A program made the position numbers and the translations under genes. From NCBI GenBank assembly GCA_964482225.1, contig CAYZWT010000003.1:62001-126000 (forward strand): a stretch of 64,000 nucleotides of DNA. The letters run 5' to 3'. The DNA is from UBA1429 sp964482225. GTDB taxonomy: Bacteria; Chloroflexota; Anaerolineae; UBA1429. Each line of letters begins with the position of its first letter. Within the stretch, counting starts at the first letter, position 1. The notes beneath the pieces were generated by a model. It saw only the letters and a program-made list of their open reading frames with translations, did not search any database and was not told the DNA's origin. Below, one piece after another: positions 62,883 through 64,000 of this stretch.

Positions 62883-62958
62883 TAGTTTTGATAGCAGATT
62901 CCAGAAAACTCGCGATATTGATGTCTCGCAAACAGCATTGGCGGCGCGCGATTACGCG

Positions 62959-63009
62959 ACGTGAGAGCGTGTGCGCGTTGGGTTGGAGCGCGCACACGCT
63001 CTCACGTCC
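62959..63009. repeat. Perfect 20-bp inverted repeat between divergent promoters
   Basis: Arms 62959-62978 and 62990-63009 are exact reverse complements (arm GACGTGAGAGCGTGTGCGCG) around an 11-base loop. It lies between the -35 boxes of the DUF2089 promoter (62882) and the AOR promoter (63024). It could be a shared operator, a cruciform or a dispersed palindrome. Confidence 0.8.
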
Positions 63010-63023
63010 GCACGCTTTGCACT

Positions 63024-63052
63024 TGCGCGGCGATTCTCTTTCGGATAGACTA
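63024..63052 (+). promoter_or_regulatory. Promoter for aldehyde ferredoxin oxidoreductase
   Basis: TTGCGC, 17 bases, TAGACT. The short leader contains a 7-bp hairpin (GGCGCGC/GCGCGCC, 63076-63093) before the GAGGAGG ribosome site. Confidence 0.6.
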
Positions 63053-63117
63053 GCCTTGTACGTCTACGGAGAGGGGGCGCGCGGGGGCGCGCCAACGCAA
63101 CAAGAGGAGGACATTGC

Positions 63118-64000
63118 ATGGTTCGCTCGTTTCACAACAAGATCCTGCGCGTCAACCTGAGCACCGGCGCCATTACCGTGGATGAGCCCGGTCCCCTGTA
63201 CTTTCGCAGGTACATGGGCGGCTGGAACATCATCGCCGACGTGCTCCTGAAGGAGGTGCCCCAAGGCGCCGATCCCTTGGGCCCCGAGAACAAGCTCGTC
63301 TTTGCGCCTGGCGTGCTCACCGGCCTGGCCGTCAGCGGCGCCTCGCGCAATGCCGTGGGCGCCAAGTCGCCCCTCACCGGCGGCTTTGGCGTGGGCGAGG
63401 TGGGCGGTTTCTTTCCCAACGAGCTCAAGCGCGCCGGCTTTGACGCCGTCATCGTCGAGGGCGCCTCGGATCACCCCGTCTATCTCTGGATCAAGGATGG
63501 CGAGGTGGAGATCCGCGATGCCTCGCACCTGTGGGGCCTGACCACCAAAGAGACCATGGAGGCGATCCAGGAGGAACTGGACGACCGACGCATCCGCATG
63601 GCCATGATCGGCCCGGGCGGTGAAAACATGGTCAAGTATGCCTGCGTGATGAACGAGCTCAAAGACGCCGCCGGACGCACCGGCATGGGCGCCGTCATGG
63701 GCTCCAAGATGCTCAAGGCCGTGGCCGTGCGCGGCACCACCAACCTGGATGGCGTGGACGCCGACACCATCCGCGCCATGGCCCGCCGGGCCGCCGAAGA
63801 GGTGCGCGCGGGCACCCGCTCCGCCGGCCTCTCCAAATGGGGCACCGGCGGCGGCGACCTGACCGATGGCCTGTTGCAGGGCAACCTGCCCGTCAACAAC
63901 TTTCGCGATGGCGAGTGGGAAGCGATCGGCGATCTCAGTTTCATCATGAACAAGATCGGAACCGGCATGGAGGCCTGCTTTGCCTGCGCCGTGCGCTGCA
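63118..64000 (+). CDS. Aldehyde ferredoxin oxidoreductase, N-terminal part (cut by window edge)
   Basis: 294 residues are visible of about 600. LRVNLSTGAITVDE, YMGGWNIIADVLL, GPENKLVFAPGVLTG, VSGASRNAVGAKSPLTGGFG and AGRTGMGAVMGSKMLKAVAV are the AOR pterin-domain motifs. The last residues, CFACAVRC, begin the CxxCxxxC part of the 4Fe-4S ligand set. The tungsten- (or molybdenum-) bis-pterin enzyme oxidises aldehydes to acids, reducing ferredoxin; the subgroup cannot be told from this half. GAGGAGG precedes the ATG. It diverges from the DUF2089 operon across a 284-bp regulatory gap. Confidence 0.93.
   Translation, partial: MVRSFHNKILRVNLSTGAITVDEPGPLYFRRYMGGWNIIADVLLKEVPQGADPLGPENKLVFAPGVLTGLAVSGASRNAVGAKSPLTGGFGVGEVGGFFPNELKRAGFDAVIVEGASDHPVYLWIKDGEVEIRDASHLWGLTTKETMEAIQEELDDRRIRMAMIGPGGENMVKYACVMNELKDAAGRTGMGAVMGSKMLKAVAVRGTTNLDGVDADTIRAMARRAAEEVRAGTRSAGLSKWGTGGGDLTDGLLQGNLPVNNFRDGEWEAIGDLSFIMNKIGTGMEACFACAVRC

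Noticed and set aside
63076..63093. Moco/tungsten cofactor riboswitch ahead of the aldehyde oxidoreductase gene
   Set aside because: The leader is only about 60 bases and has a single 7-bp hairpin, too small for the known multi-helix element.

Overview
The window is 64 kb of GC-rich bacterial chromosome, densely coded, mostly in long same-strand runs with short or overlapping gene junctions. Several traits suggest an anaerobic or facultative member of the Chloroflexota, probably near Anaerolineae. These are a stand-alone AICAR transformylase, an archaeal-style split glutamate synthase, a tungsten-type aldehyde ferredoxin oxidoreductase, HypCDE hydrogenase maturation, SelB, and an O-antigen-ligase-like protein with a TPR tail. 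The taxonomic call is an inference from gene content. No rRNA, tRNA or CRISPR array was found.

Layout. 1-2.4 kb (minus): an edge-truncated GNAT acetyltransferase, a membrane protein of lower GC, a decayed VapBC-like toxin-antitoxin relic and a CPBP protease. 2.5-8.5 kb (plus): two carbohydrate-active enzymes (a GHL6-like hydrolase and a GH78 alpha-L-rhamnosidase) and a lipoprotein. 8.7-12.8 kb (plus): AICAR transformylase, an aldo/keto reductase with an iron-sulfur tail, and a free I9-type propeptide next to an intracellular subtilisin. 12.9-20.1 kb (minus): a wall-related run (L,D-transpeptidase, coiled-coil protein, SelB, LysM-glycosidase, amidase). 20.6 kb (plus): a small Se/S-carrier-like protein. 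20.9-27.7 kb (minus): a surface-glycan run (GT4, O-antigen ligase-like, WecA-like, cyclophilin, VTT protein). 28-29.6 kb (plus): an HtrA-like lipoprotein protease.

29.7-46.0 kb (minus): a small membrane protein, a sugar epimerase-like protein, then a large nitrogen block. Read from 46 kb downward this block is glutamate synthase FMN domain, ferredoxin, FAD oxidoreductase, glutamine amidotransferase domain, GXGXG domain, nadE, carA, carB, a PucR regulator, glnA and a zinc dehydrogenase. It joins ammonia assimilation, glutamine use and carbamoyl phosphate synthesis.

46.3-54.4 kb: recJ, a DUF4870 protein, fmt-lipB, a PfkB kinase, a cation/proton antiporter, a poly-gamma-glutamate hydrolase-like protein and an AIM24-family protein. 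54.5-57 kb: hypC-hypD-hypE, with a duplicated start region that forms a 28-codon ORF between hypD and hypE. 57-64 kb: an MFS transporter, an Old Yellow Enzyme, a second MFS transporter, a pentapeptide-repeat protein coupled to a DUF2089 zinc-ribbon protein, and the start of an aldehyde ferredoxin oxidoreductase.

Intergenic DNA is informative. Near-consensus sigma-70 promoters, nearly all with a 17-base spacer, precede many first genes. Several dispersed elements recur: a ~130-170 bp repeat at 4.8 and 31.2 kb, a REPIN-like paired palindrome at 58.4 kb, very long perfect hairpins at 20.4 and 63.0 kb, and an identical 19-base element placed at the same distance upstream of two promoters (5.0 and 20.5 kb).
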